A DNA stretch of 64,000 bases from RUG705 sp934101175 (lineage in GTDB: Bacteria > Bacillota_I > Bacilli_A > RF39 > UBA660): assembly GCA_934101175.1 (NCBI GenBank), contig CAKOQC010000006.1:1-64000 (forward strand). The letters are read 5' to 3'. The notes beneath the pieces are model-generated. The model was not told the origin of the DNA. It was given only the letters and a program-made list of their open reading frames with translations, and made no database searches. This document shows positions 18,838 through 28,294 of the stretch, in pieces (position 1 is the first letter of the stretch; each line of letters opens with the position of its first letter). Made by a program: the position numbers and the translations under genes.

Positions 18838-19290
18838 TTATTTATTATCCTTTTTTACTTTATCACACTTGTAGCAATCTAAGATTGCGGATAATTCATT
18901 TATAACATTTGTTTGAGTAGCATCTATGTCTACACTAAAAGTGTTATATATATTATAAGAATTTGTGGCGTCCACGATGCGAATACTAACTTTAGCAGGA
19001 TATTCACTTATTTGATAGTAGTAAATATCATAGTTTCCTTGACCGAATGTTGATGTTTCTGTAAATCTTCTTGTAAAGTTTTCGACAAATTTTTCTTGGC
19101 TTATTTTTATTTGTCCACTTAGTCTATAGTAAGCAACATCTACAGATTCAATCATTGCAGCTTCGGTAGCTTCTTTTAAAGTGTAGTAATCTTGCTCATT
19201 ACTTACGGTTATTTCGCTAAATAAGAGTATGATTACAATTCCAAATATTCCCATGACAATGACGCCAACTGATGCAAAGGACCATTTCAT
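18838..19290 (-). CDS. small pilin-like membrane protein (resembles DUF5411)
   Basis: About 150 residues. A single N-terminal helix (about 7-27) follows a short MKWSF leader, and an extracellular domain ends with a CYKC pair near the C-terminus. A TTG at 19296 opens the frame, but the ATG at 19290 forms an ATGA overlap with the stop of the upstream secreted-protein gene, so 19290 is the likely start. I recall DUF5411 proteins of this shape beside Tad loci in uncultured Bacilli, but cannot confirm it. It is probably a minor pilin or assembly factor. Confidence 0.5.
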   Translation of the reverse strand: MKWSFASVGVIVMGIFGIVIILLFSEITVSNEQDYYTLKEATEAAMIESVDVAYYRLSGQIKISQEKFVENFTRRFTETSTFGQGNYDIYYYQISEYPAKVSIRIVDATNSYNIYNTFSVDIDATQTNVINELSAILDCYKCDKVKKDNK

Positions 19291-21122
19291 GGGCAAATCT
19301 CTCCTTTTTTATTATTTTTACATCTTGGTTGGTATATTGGATTTTTGATGGTATGTTTACTATCTAGATATTCACATTGATTTTCTACTCCACATCCTAG
19401 TGAATAGAATGAATCTTTAGTAATAGTACTATTTCTATTAATAATGTTTTGACTAGTTATAAACATACTACCTCCATTTATACTCATCTTGCTCCAATCT
19501 GTATATAAATTCTCTTTATTATAATTTCTAATAAAATCTAAATTAATATTAGTTGTGGCATAAGTAACAGTATTAAATGATTTATCTATTTCAGGATCTT
19601 CTTGATTAATCTTTTCATCTTCGCCCCATTTTTCCCAATCACTATATTTAGTTATTCCATTAGGAAAAGGATTAGTTATATCTATTGGACGATAATAAAA
19701 GTTAAATCCAATAATTTCTGACTTTTTGCTGTTTTTATCATCTGATACCTCATTATAAAATCTTTGTTTTATCTTAATATCAATATTAGTGTTATAGTAA
19801 CATCCGCCCGCTTTTTCTACTTTATTAATAGCGTCCTGAATACTTCCTTCAGGTAAGTTAGTATTAAAGCTTCCATTTCTTGATGGTGAGATATACTTAG
19901 CATATTCATGATTTTTAGAATATTTCTTGATTAGTGCTGTACAAATACCTACTGATGTTTCTTTATTATTAGCTTTCATTATAAATTTATAATTATCTGT
20001 TTCTTTGGTATTTAATGGTATGAATACGTGCCAATGTTTATTTTGTTCACTGTCTGTTTCATTTTTGACATAATACCACTCTTCTCCTTTATCACGGCAA
20101 GGATTTTCATCATTTGCATTTACGGGTGAAGTTAAGTATTCAACTTTGCCACTTTTGGCATTAATACATGCTCCATATAATTCGTAGCAATAATTTTTAA
20201 TTACATTGTTTCCATTTTGTCTACTTTCATAATATGATGTTGGTTTTTCTCCAACGGCTACAGCTTGATATGTAGTACATACTTCATTATCACCTGAACC
20301 ATATTTATAGCCATCTTCTTTTCCAAAACATTTAGCTTCGTTTGGATCATAGATATCTACGGTATAACTTACTCCGCCGGTTACTGCTGCTACTGCTGAA
20401 TTATATCCTTGATGTAGTGCTGTATTGTTGCATCCTGCATGTTCTTGGGTTTTAGTTACGTGTTCTATTCTTTCACTTTGCCAGTCACGACAAGATTTAC
20501 CATCTTTGTCACATTCAAAGTGATATGTTTTTATGATTTTTTCGCAATCATAAACTCCTAGACCATGACCATAATAAGTAGCCTGTCTTTTTTCACAAAG
20601 ATTAGCTCCCATATATGTTCCTGATAGTACACCAAATGAACTTTTTAATGGTTCATTAAACATATCGTATAAGTCCCAAGTAACAGTCATTTTTTGATTT
20701 GTTACGCCATATGTTATTGAACAGGCTTGAAATGTACACTTCATACTATCGATGAATTCATCATGTTCTTCATTACCATCGTCACCGTCATCGTCACCAC
20801 CAGGGGTATCATCATCGTCATCTTCTCCATCGCCACCGCCGTTAGAATTATTAGGGTCCGGATCAGGCTTTGGGTCTGGTTCTGGTTTTGGACAAGGATT
20901 ACAATCTTGATCTTCTCCAGGTTGTACTTCGTTGTTATCAGTATCTACAGTGAATCCACCATTTGTGTCTGCATCATCTGTTGTTGTTTCTTTTTGAGTT
21001 GTTTCTGTGCTATCACCTTCTGCTGGCTCATTAGCATATGTAATATTTATTCCTGTAAAATATAGAAAGGTAGCTATTGCCATTAGTATTAATATGGTAC
21101 TCTTTAAGGTCTTCTTTGTCAT
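19287..21122 (-). CDS. large Cys-rich secreted protein of the pilus locus, copy 1
   Basis: 611 residues. There is a signal peptide (about 1-31, ending TYA), an acidic low-complexity region (about 35-125: Glu/Thr, then Pro-Asp/Lys repeats, then Gly-Asp runs) and a 480-residue domain with many Cys (MKCTFQACSIT, then CKNNKKGEICP at the C-terminus). There is no membrane anchor or sortase motif. It is about 60% similar by eye to the gene at 21904-23787 over the C-terminal domain. Start and stop overlap neighbours by 4 bp (ATGA) on both sides. It may be a pilus-tip or surface adhesin; that is inference from context. Confidence 0.6.
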   Translation of the reverse strand: MTKKTLKSTILILMAIATFLYFTGINITYANEPAEGDSTETTQKETTTDDADTNGGFTVDTDNNEVQPGEDQDCNPCPKPEPDPKPDPDPNNSNGGGDGEDDDDDTPGGDDDGDDGNEEHDEFIDSMKCTFQACSITYGVTNQKMTVTWDLYDMFNEPLKSSFGVLSGTYMGANLCEKRQATYYGHGLGVYDCEKIIKTYHFECDKDGKSCRDWQSERIEHVTKTQEHAGCNNTALHQGYNSAVAAVTGGVSYTVDIYDPNEAKCFGKEDGYKYGSGDNEVCTTYQAVAVGEKPTSYYESRQNGNNVIKNYCYELYGACINAKSGKVEYLTSPVNANDENPCRDKGEEWYYVKNETDSEQNKHWHVFIPLNTKETDNYKFIMKANNKETSVGICTALIKKYSKNHEYAKYISPSRNGSFNTNLPEGSIQDAINKVEKAGGCYYNTNIDIKIKQRFYNEVSDDKNSKKSEIIGFNFYYRPIDITNPFPNGITKYSDWEKWGEDEKINQEDPEIDKSFNTVTYATTNINLDFIRNYNKENLYTDWSKMSINGGSMFITSQNIINRNSTITKDSFYSLGCGVENQCEYLDSKHTIKNPIYQPRCKNNKKGEICP

Positions 21123-21799
21123 TCTAATCGCCTACTTTTCTTAAATGATTTGACTTTTAGAATGATAGTAACTGTAGCTAATATAGCAAAAATACTTATA
21201 GCAATAATAATTACTAAGTGTGAATTAATATAATCAATTATTTTATCAATAAAACTTATACTATCTTCATTATTCTTAGAATTATTATCTTTATTTCCAT
21301 TAGATGTATCTTTTGAATTATCATCTTTTGTTAAGCTCTTCTTATAAGTTTCAACTCTAGATTTAAATTCTTCTTCAGTTAATTCTTTTTCATAGTCAGG
21401 TTGACATAAAGCAAATTCTTCAATACCATTACATAATTCACTTTCAGAAAACTTATTATATTTTTCAACTTCAGGTGCTTTCACAGTTTCTTTACAATTT
21501 TTTCCTATTACTATGACATCATAATTTATTTTGTCAGTGCCAACACATGTTATATTGTTTTCATCAATAACTTCACATTTAATTCTTGATGTTGAATATA
21601 TATCATATTTAAACAATGTTGGAGCAGGATTGTATATTTTAAAAATGTATTGATTATTTTCTATATAGTAAGTCGCTTTAATTTTTGATTCTAAATCATT
21701 AAATTCTTTTAACTCTGATTCAGTACATGAGGCATACGCTTTACTACTAAAGAGAATAAATAACATTAATAAAAATACTAAATATTTTCTTTTTAACAT
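21119..21799 (-). CDS. small membrane-anchored secreted protein, copy 1
   Basis: 226 residues. A signal peptide (about 1-23, ending YAS before CTESELKEF), a beta-rich ectodomain with several Cys (SRIKCEVIDENNITCVG), an Asn/Asp/Ser-rich linker (about 155-178), a C-terminal helix (about 190-212) and a basic tail KSFKKSRR. It is a type I membrane protein. Its stop overlaps the start of the large secreted partner by 4 bp, and a paralogous pair sits directly upstream. The role is unknown; the coupling suggests it anchors or chaperones the large protein. Confidence 0.55.
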   Translation of the reverse strand: MLKRKYLVFLLMLFILFSSKAYASCTESELKEFNDLESKIKATYYIENNQYIFKIYNPAPTLFKYDIYSTSRIKCEVIDENNITCVGTDKINYDVIVIGKNCKETVKAPEVEKYNKFSESELCNGIEEFALCQPDYEKELTEEEFKSRVETYKKSLTKDDNSKDTSNGNKDNNSKNNEDSISFIDKIIDYINSHLVIIIAISIFAILATVTIILKVKSFKKSRRLE

Positions 21800-21854
21800 A
21801 ATACCTCCTTTGCTTACTCTCCTACTATTAAAAGTATAGCATAATTGTTTACAA

Positions 21855-21881
21855 AAAAAAAGACTTTTTTAGTCTTTTTTA
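21855..21881. terminator. intrinsic terminator between the two secreted-protein pairs
   Basis: AAAAAAGACT / AGTCTTTTTT hairpin at 21857-21880, with long A and T runs, so it works on either strand. It would end transcription of the upstream pair before the second pair and the pilus genes. Confidence 0.75.
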
Positions 21882-21903
21882 GATAAATTAGTGGCTGTTT
21901 ATT

Positions 21904-23787
21904 TCATTTATAACTACTTGTAGGACATATATCATTCTTTTTATTATTCTTACATCTTGGTTGATATATTGGATTTTTAATTTTTTGTTCTTTATCTAGA
22001 TATTCGCATTGATTTTCAATACCGCATCCTAGGGAATAAAATGTTTTATTGGTAATTAAACCATTTCTATCTATAATATTATCTTTTTGAATAAAGATAC
22101 TACTACCATCTATATTCATTTTACTCCAATCTGTATATAGGTTTTCTTTATTGTAATTTCTAATATAACTTAAGTTAATATTGGCAGCTGCATAAGTAAC
22201 GGTATTAAATGATTTGTCTAATTCTGGATTTTCTTTTCCTTGTTTTTTATTTTCATTCCATTTTTCCCAATCACTATATTTTGTTATACCATTAGGGAAA
22301 GGGTTATCTAGACTTATTGGTCTATAATAGAAGTTAAATCCTATTAACTCTGAGGTATCTTTATTATTGCTAGCTACTTCGTTATAGAATCTTTGCCTTA
22401 AACTAACATTAATTGTTGATTTATAATAACAACCATTCTTAACTAAATTTATATCACTCTTATTTTTATTAAATGATCCTATAGCAGGAACTATATATTT
22501 AGTATATTCGTAATTTTTAGAATATTTTTTAATAATAGCAGCACATAATTTACTAGATTTCTCTTTTGTCTTAGACTTCATTGAAAATTGATAATCGTTC
22601 GTTTCTTTGGCGTTCAATGGTATAAAGATATGCCAATGACGATCACTTTCATCTTTATAGTCATTCTTGACATAGTACCATTCATCTCCTTTGTTACGGC
22701 AAGGGTTTTCATCTTCTTTACTTACTGGTTCTGTCAAATATTCGACCATACCTGTTTTAACATTAATACATGAGCCATATAATTCATAGCAATAGTTTTT
22801 GATTACAGTATTACCTTTGTTTTTACTTTCTTTATAACTTGTTGCTGTTCCGCCAATAGCAACAGCATGATAAGTTTTACAAATTTGACTTTCTTCTTTA
22901 CCATATTTATAGCCGTCAGGTTTATCATAACATTCTGCTTCATTAGGATCAGAAATGTCAACAGTATATAACTCTTCACCAGACAGAAGTGATAATGCCG
23001 TTTGATATCCGCCTCGTAATGCTGCTTCAGTACAGCCAGAATCTGGATATGATGCTGTACGTGTTTCTATTCTTGTTTCATAGTGACACACATATTCATA
23101 ACGTATCCCATATTTATCAATTGAAACTGTAATGTCACATACCTGATATTTTACATTTCTTTTACATGAATAATTCATACTTCCAGAACCATAATACACT
23201 GCTTTTCGCATTTCACATAAATTGGCACCGATATGAGTACCCGCTAAAACTCCAAATTTTGATGTCAATGGTTCATTAAACATATCATACAATTGACCTT
23301 TTACTTCTACTGAATGTTGTGATACTCCGTAATCTAGACTACAAGATGTAGCAGTACATTCCCATTCACCTTCTTGTTTCTTAGTTTCATGTATCAATTC
23401 TTCTTCAAGCTTGTCTATATCTACTTTATCATTGTGACTATAGTTATTATCTTTTTCTTCTCCTTCGCCACTACCACCTCCTCCTGTATTGGTGTTGTTA
23501 TTATCCTGAGGCTCATTACCACAAGTAGTACATTTACCATCATCGCCATTTTCATCATTTCCACCATCATCGCTACTATCAGTATTATCATTAATATAAT
23601 CCCCACTAAAATGTATGCCGCCATCACCGCCGCCTTCACCGCCACCATCACCGCCACCATCACCGCCACCACCACTTTCGGCTTGCTCTCCTTCTTCAAC
23701 AGCATATACAAGACTTTGAATTGTAAACGAAAGAAATGTTGAAATAGCTAACAGTAACAAAAAAAGCACTTTAATCTTTCTTTTCAT
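21904..23787 (-). CDS. large Cys-rich secreted protein of the pilus locus, copy 2
   Basis: 627 residues, paralogue of the 19287-21122 product. A signal peptide (about 1-29), then a Gly-rich low-complexity stretch (GGGGDGGGDGGGEGGGDGG) and an Asp/Asn/Gly-rich linker with a CTTCG motif up to about residue 125. The same Cys-rich domain follows (KFGVLAGTHIGANLCEMRKA, YSLGCGIENQCEYLD, YQPRCKNNKKNDICPT). The linker differs completely from copy 1 while the domain is conserved, as expected for surface proteins under diversifying change. It overlaps the upstream small gene by 4 bp and has its own terminator downstream. Confidence 0.6.
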   Translation of the reverse strand: MKRKIKVLFLLLLAISTFLSFTIQSLVYAVEEGEQAESGGGGDGGGDGGGEGGGDGGIHFSGDYINDNTDSSDDGGNDENGDDGKCTTCGNEPQDNNNTNTGGGGSGEGEEKDNNYSHNDKVDIDKLEEELIHETKKQEGEWECTATSCSLDYGVSQHSVEVKGQLYDMFNEPLTSKFGVLAGTHIGANLCEMRKAVYYGSGSMNYSCKRNVKYQVCDITVSIDKYGIRYEYVCHYETRIETRTASYPDSGCTEAALRGGYQTALSLLSGEELYTVDISDPNEAECYDKPDGYKYGKEESQICKTYHAVAIGGTATSYKESKNKGNTVIKNYCYELYGSCINVKTGMVEYLTEPVSKEDENPCRNKGDEWYYVKNDYKDESDRHWHIFIPLNAKETNDYQFSMKSKTKEKSSKLCAAIIKKYSKNYEYTKYIVPAIGSFNKNKSDINLVKNGCYYKSTINVSLRQRFYNEVASNNKDTSELIGFNFYYRPISLDNPFPNGITKYSDWEKWNENKKQGKENPELDKSFNTVTYAAANINLSYIRNYNKENLYTDWSKMNIDGSSIFIQKDNIIDRNGLITNKTFYSLGCGIENQCEYLDKEQKIKNPIYQPRCKNNKKNDICPTSSYK

Positions 23788-24470
23788 TCTAAATACCTAC
23801 TCTTTCTTATAGCTTTAATCTTTAGAACAATTGTGATTATTAATAATATAGCAAAGATGGAAATTACTATAATAGTTGTTAAATGATCTTGAATATATTT
23901 AATAATATTATTTATTAAAGTTATCTTTGTTTTATTTGTATTGTTATTATTGTCGCTTGAATTATCATCTTTAGTTTCATTTTTTTTGTTCAACCCTTTT
24001 TTATATGTTTTTACTCTTGATATAAATTCTTCTTCTGTTAATTCTTTATCATAATCTGGATTACACAAAGTAAAATTCTCTATACCATCACATAATTCGC
24101 TTTCGGAAAAATTGTTGTATTTTGTGATAATTATAGGCTCTTGATTAAATGCTGTAGTACAATTACTATCATAACTTTTGACTGACACATTATATTCACC
24201 ATTTACTTCTCCGATGCATTTACTATTATTTATATCTATAATTTCACAGTTCAATTTGTTTGTTGTTTTAATTTCATATTTAAATACGTCTGGATCCGGA
24301 TTGTATATTTTTAAAACATATTTGTTATTTTCAATATAATGAGTTACTTTAAACTGAGATTCTAGCTCTTTAAAACGATTTACTTCTTCTTCAGTACATG
24401 ATGCATTTACTGTATTACTAAAGAGAATAAATAATGTTAATACAAATAATAAATATTTATTTTTATTCAT
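23784..24470 (-). CDS. small membrane-anchored secreted protein, copy 2
   Basis: 228 residues, paralogue of the 21119-21799 product with the same order: signal peptide ending VNAS before CTEEEV, Cys-containing ectodomain, Asn/Lys/Asp linker, one C-terminal helix and a KAIRKSRY tail. It is the first gene of the minus-strand pilus region, behind a near-consensus promoter (24530-24558). It is coupled by ATGA to the large secreted protein that follows. Confidence 0.55.
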   Translation of the reverse strand: MNKNKYLLFVLTLFILFSNTVNASCTEEEVNRFKELESQFKVTHYIENNKYVLKIYNPDPDVFKYEIKTTNKLNCEIIDINNSKCIGEVNGEYNVSVKSYDSNCTTAFNQEPIIITKYNNFSESELCDGIENFTLCNPDYDKELTEEEFISRVKTYKKGLNKKNETKDDNSSDNNNNTNKTKITLINNIIKYIQDHLTTIIVISIFAILLIITIVLKIKAIRKSRYLE

Positions 24471-24529
24471 AAAATCACTCCCAAAAAAATCTTCAAATAT
24501 TCTACTTTACAGTTCTTTGTTATAGCTAA

Positions 24530-24558
24530 ATTATACTATAAACAAAGAGATTGTGCAA
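24530..24558 (-). promoter_or_regulatory. sigma-A type promoter for the secreted-protein/pilus region
   Basis: On the minus strand, -35 TTGCAC (24553-24558), a 17-bp spacer and -10 TATAAT (24530-24535), about 60 bp ahead of the first gene of the locus. Confidence 0.65.
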
Positions 24559-24715
24559 TAATAATTAAAATTTTTTTGACAAGAAATCAAGATTATTTTT
24601 TTCTGTAAATGATGATATAAATTCAATGTTTTCAAGGGTTATCAAATATTTATAGCGTTACTTTTCTTTCTTATAAAAATTATTATAAATAAGAAAATAT
24701 TACATATACTTTAGT

Positions 24716-25381
24716 ATGAAAAAAGAAAAGATAATAATTATATTATATTTATTTATAACTATACTATCTATATCAAATGTTTATGCTGATATTAATAATT
24801 ATGATTTATTAGGGAAAGTAATTTATCTAGATCCTGGACATGGTGGTATTGATAGTGGAACTACTTATAAGAATATTTATGAAAAAGATATTAACTTAGT
24901 ACTATGCAAAAAACTATATCAAGAGTTAACTAATAGAGGTGCTAAGGTATACTTAACTAGAGAAACAGATAAAGATTTATCAGTATCTAAGAAACATCGT
25001 AAACGTAGTGATTTAATTAGTAGAGCATATTTAATTAATAAGACTAAGCCTGATATGTATATATCTATTCATTTAAATTATATATCTAATACTAAGTGGA
25101 AAGGATTACAAGTATTTTATACTAATAAGAATAAAGAAAATAAAGAAATAGCTAATAAGATTACTAGTTATATGAAAGAAAAGACTTCTAATGTTAAAGA
25201 TCCTAAAGAGAATAATACTTATTATATGTATAAGAATATTACTACTCCGGGAGTATTAATAGAAGTAGGATTTTTATCAAACCCTGATGATAGATATAGA
25301 TTAACTCATGAAGAATATCAGGATAAATTAATTTCTAATCTAACTTATAGTATTGTTAAATATTTTAAAGAAAAAGACTAA
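24716..25381 (+). CDS. CwlD-like N-acetylmuramoyl-L-alanine amidase
   Basis: 221 residues. A signal peptide (about 1-24, ending VYA) and one Amidase_3 domain. Zinc ligands are visible in LDPGHGG (H42), in EKDIN (E56) and in SIHLN; the catalytic Glu is in LIEVGFLSN. It cuts the bond between muramic acid and L-Ala outside the membrane. The single-domain form without wall-binding repeats is like CwlD, which makes muramic lactam in spore cortex. Together with spoIIR at 44.9 kb this hints at sporulation, but vegetative amidases can look the same. It diverges from the pilus locus. Confidence 0.85.
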   Translation: MKKEKIIIILYLFITILSISNVYADINNYDLLGKVIYLDPGHGGIDSGTTYKNIYEKDINLVLCKKLYQELTNRGAKVYLTRETDKDLSVSKKHRKRSDLISRAYLINKTKPDMYISIHLNYISNTKWKGLQVFYTNKNKENKEIANKITSYMKEKTSNVKDPKENNTYYMYKNITTPGVLIEVGFLSNPDDRYRLTHEEYQDKLISNLTYSIVKYFKEKD

Positions 25382-25435
25382 AATAAATAAACTTAACTTC
25401 AAAAGTAGACAGTTTATAAATAGTCTTTTTTATTT

Positions 25436-25453
25436 ATCAACATAATTGTTGAT
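25436..25453. promoter_or_regulatory. perfect palindrome upstream of the U32 peptidase gene
   Basis: ATCAACA-TAAT-TGTTGAT, 7-bp arms with a 4-bp centre, 46 bp before the likely U32 start and just ahead of its promoter region. It could be an operator. It has no T-run, so it is not a good terminator. Confidence 0.4.
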
Positions 25454-25499
25454 AGAGTGATATTTTTATGATAAAATTTAGATGTTTGGAAGTGATATT

Positions 25500-27638
25500 A
25501 TGAAAAAGATAGAACTACTTGCTCCTGCTGGTAATATGGAATGCTTAAAAGCGGCAGTTATGGCAGGATGTGATGCAGTATACTTAGGAGGAGACCATTT
25601 TGGTGCTAGAGCTTTTTCTAAGAATTTTTCTCGTGAAGAAATAGTAACTGCAATTAAATATTGTCACTTATATGGAGTTAGGGTATATGTTACAGTTAAT
25701 ACACTTATATATGATAATGAAGTAGACGACTTTCTTAATTATATAGAATTTATACATAAAAATAATGTAGATGCTATTATTATTCAAGATTTAGGAATGT
25801 TTGATTTAGTTAGAAAGACATTTCCTAAATTAGAAATACATGCTTCTACTCAGATGCATATCCATAATTTAGATGGAGTTAAATTAATGGAAAAACTTGG
25901 TATGAAAAGAGTTGTTTTAGCTAGAGAAACTAGTATTGATAAAATTAAAGAGATTAAAGATAATAGTAATGTAGAATTAGAAGTATTTGTTCATGGTGCT
26001 TTATGTATTAGTTATTCTGGGCAATGTCTTATGAGTAGTTTAATTGGTGGTAGAAGCGGTAATAGAGGTACTTGTGCTGGTAGTTGTAGACTTAAATATG
26101 ATATTGTTAATGAAAATGGAAAGAAGTTAAATACCTTGGAGTATCCTCTTAGTACTAAAGATTTAAATAGTTTAGATAATATAGGAAAACTAATAGATAT
26201 TGGTGTTAGTAGTTTAAAAATAGAAGGTAGAATGAAATCATTAGAATATGTCTATATGGTAGTTAGGATATATAGAGAAGCAATTGATTCTTATTATGAT
26301 ACAGGTAGAGTTTATATAGATTTAGATAAACTTAAGAAATTGAAGAAGATTTTTAATAGAGAGTACACTAAAGGATTTTTAGGAAATACAAATAATGATG
26401 ATATTATTAATGGATATAGACCTAATCATATGGGCGTAGATATAGGAAGAGTAATTGATTATAATAAGGGAATGGCTAGAATTAAACTTAAAGATAATTT
26501 GGTTATTGGTAGTGGTCTTAGGGTAATTGGAAAGAATGATGTAGGAATTAAGGTTAATGATTTTTATATAAATGGCAAACTTGTTAAGGAAGCTAATGAG
26601 GGGGACACTATTAGTATTAAGGTATTAGATAAGGTGTATCCAGGTGATAAGGTAGTTATTACGTTAGATAAGAAAATTAATGATGATATTGAAAGAATGG
26701 TTAATGCTAATTTACGTAAGGTAGATATTTCAGGAAAATTTATAGGTAGAATTAATGAGAAGATGAAGCTTATAGTTAGTGATGGAGTTAATGAAGTTTA
26801 TCTAGAAGGTAATGTTTTGGAAGAAGCTAAAAAAAATCCTACTAAGGAAGAGGATATTAGAATTAAACTTAATAAGTTAGGAAATACAATATATGAATTT
26901 AAAGAGTTAGATATTGAGATAGATAATAATGTATTTATTCCAATTGGAGAAGTTAATGAACTTAGAAGAATGGTACTAGATAAACTTAGTGAGAAAAGAT
27001 TATATGATACGGAGTTTATTAAGGAGAAGTATTATATAGATGTTCCTTCATTCAAGAGAGAAAGATTAGTTAGTTGTTTAGTTAATAAGAAGGAAGATAT
27101 AGATAAGTTAGATATGGATTATGATATTATATATTGTTATCAAGAAAGTGATAAGAGTATATTAAAACTTCCTAGGGTAATAGATAAATATCCTGATAAT
27201 TTGAATTTAGCATTAGTTGGAGATATTGGAGCTTTTTATCATGGAAAGAATTTATATACAGATTTTTCTTTAAATGTTGTTAATTCTTATACAGTAGCTT
27301 TCTTACATTCACTAGGAGCTAAGATGGTTACATTATCCTATGAGCTTACGGAACTACAAATAAAGGAATTAATTGATAATTATCTTAAAAGATATAGAAG
27401 TTATCCTTCTACTGAGGTAATTGTATCAGGATATGAAGAAGTAATGATTTCTAAGTTTAGTTTGAATAAATTTTATAAGAATGATAATATTTATCTTAGA
27501 GATATGTTTGGTAATAGATATAAGATAATTAATAGAGATAATTTAATGTATATATATAATTATAAGAAGAGAGAATGTTATAGTGATAGGTTATATGATA
27601 TGGGAGTAAATTCTTTGAGATTTAATTTTGATAGATAG
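25500..27638 (+). CDS. U32 family peptidase / tRNA or rRNA hydroxylation protein
   Basis: The ATG at 25482 has no ribosome site. The ATG at 25500 has GGAAGTG 7 bases upstream, so the protein is 712 residues. The N-terminal TIM-barrel starts KIELLAPAGNMECLKAA. The U32 signature and Cys cluster are at about residues 165-203 (EVFVHGALCISYSGQCLMS, then GNRGTCAGSCR). A long C-terminal extension resembles the DUF3656-containing RlhA type. Characterised relatives (RlhA, TrhP) hydroxylate cytidine or uridine in RNA using an Fe-S cluster and prephenate-derived chemistry. Which RNA is modified here is unknown. Confidence 0.85.
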   Translation: MKKIELLAPAGNMECLKAAVMAGCDAVYLGGDHFGARAFSKNFSREEIVTAIKYCHLYGVRVYVTVNTLIYDNEVDDFLNYIEFIHKNNVDAIIIQDLGMFDLVRKTFPKLEIHASTQMHIHNLDGVKLMEKLGMKRVVLARETSIDKIKEIKDNSNVELEVFVHGALCISYSGQCLMSSLIGGRSGNRGTCAGSCRLKYDIVNENGKKLNTLEYPLSTKDLNSLDNIGKLIDIGVSSLKIEGRMKSLEYVYMVVRIYREAIDSYYDTGRVYIDLDKLKKLKKIFNREYTKGFLGNTNNDDIINGYRPNHMGVDIGRVIDYNKGMARIKLKDNLVIGSGLRVIGKNDVGIKVNDFYINGKLVKEANEGDTISIKVLDKVYPGDKVVITLDKKINDDIERMVNANLRKVDISGKFIGRINEKMKLIVSDGVNEVYLEGNVLEEAKKNPTKEEDIRIKLNKLGNTIYEFKELDIEIDNNVFIPIGEVNELRRMVLDKLSEKRLYDTEFIKEKYYIDVPSFKRERLVSCLVNKKEDIDKLDMDYDIIYCYQESDKSILKLPRVIDKYPDNLNLALVGDIGAFYHGKNLYTDFSLNVVNSYTVAFLHSLGAKMVTLSYELTELQIKELIDNYLKRYRSYPSTEVIVSGYEEVMISKFSLNKFYKNDNIYLRDMFGNRYKIINRDNLMYIYNYKKRECYSDRLYDMGVNSLRFNFDR

Positions 27639-27639
27639 A

Positions 27640-27682
27640 AAAAAAGTTATAATATAATGGTTTGTATTATAACTTTTTTTAA
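27640..27682. terminator. bidirectional terminator
   Basis: AAAAAGTTATAATA (27641-27654) / TATTATAACTTTTT (27665-27678) with flanking A and T runs. It lies between the convergent U32 gene and the end of the type VII locus. Confidence 0.85.
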
Positions 27683-27689
27683 TTATTAA

Positions 27690-27989
27690 TTATACTATTG
27701 GGGTTCTTTCAGGAATGGTAATTTCTTCAAATGAACTGAAATCTTCATTTATTTTACTATTTAATTTTTTATAGTTATTATCAGTTTTTTGATAGTTTTC
27801 TTTTATTCCTTTAAGATCACTTTTAAATTCTGCTACTATTCCAGAAAATCCTTCTAGGACGCTATCTGAAATTTCATCAGGGATGTCAAAAGTTACTGTT
27901 GATAGTGATTTTATTTTATTCTCAGCAAGAGTACTATTTTTTTCTTGACTTTTTAATAATCCTAATTCGGGATATGTTACTTTTGTCAT
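27690..27989 (-). CDS. small helical protein at the end of the type VII locus
   Basis: 99 residues, no Cys, no Trp, no membrane helix. Predicted mostly helical with a coiled middle (residues about 55-85, FKSDLKGIKENYQKTDNNYK). Its ATG overlaps the stop of the preceding WXG-like gene (ATGA) and a GGAGGATT site lies upstream. Position, size and helicity suggest a type VII substrate or chaperone. No family recognised. Confidence 0.5.
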   Translation of the reverse strand: MTKVTYPELGLLKSQEKNSTLAENKIKSLSTVTFDIPDEISDSVLEGFSGIVAEFKSDLKGIKENYQKTDNNYKKLNSKINEDFSSFEEITIPERTPIV

Positions 27990-28294
27990 ATGTTATTATA
28001 ATCCTCCTCTGCTTGACTTTGTCTTACACAGGTATCAACGCTACTAGCAGTAGCTATTAATTTACTAGCAAATTCTTTTAATGAATCATAGAAATCTAGG
28101 TATTGTTGTTTATCTAAAGCTACGATTTGAACATATTTGTCAGCTTTAGTTCCGCGCCATGACCTATCATCTGTAGGAATGGTTGTTAATTTTTTAAACA
28201 AATTAGTTATTTCTATGTTATATTCATTTGCTATATCAATTATTTCATTACCTATGTCAGTAATATTTTTACTATCAGCATATGTAAAATTCAC
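27986..28294 (-). CDS. WXG100-like protein (WRG motif)
   Basis: 102 residues, helix-turn-helix hairpin pattern with a central SWRGTKADKYV, where WRG takes the place of the WXG turn. It starts at a GTG that overlaps the preceding stop (GTGA), behind an AGGTGG site. Such proteins dimerise and are exported by EssC-type ATPases. It is one of six small proteins after the essC/yukD genes. Confidence 0.65.
   Translation of the reverse strand: MNFTYADSKNITDIGNEIIDIANEYNIEITNLFKKLTTIPTDDRSWRGTKADKYVQIVALDKQQYLDFYDSLKEFASKLIATASSVDTCVRQSQAEEDYNNI

Noticed and set aside
20727..21065. Plus-strand hydrophobic ORF of 112 residues
   Set aside because: Antisense of the acidic low-complexity linker of the secreted protein; no ribosome site.
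23421..23711. Met/Val/Ala-rich ORF of 96 residues
   Set aside because: It is a frame-shifted reading of the Gly/Asp low-complexity linker of the large secreted protein.
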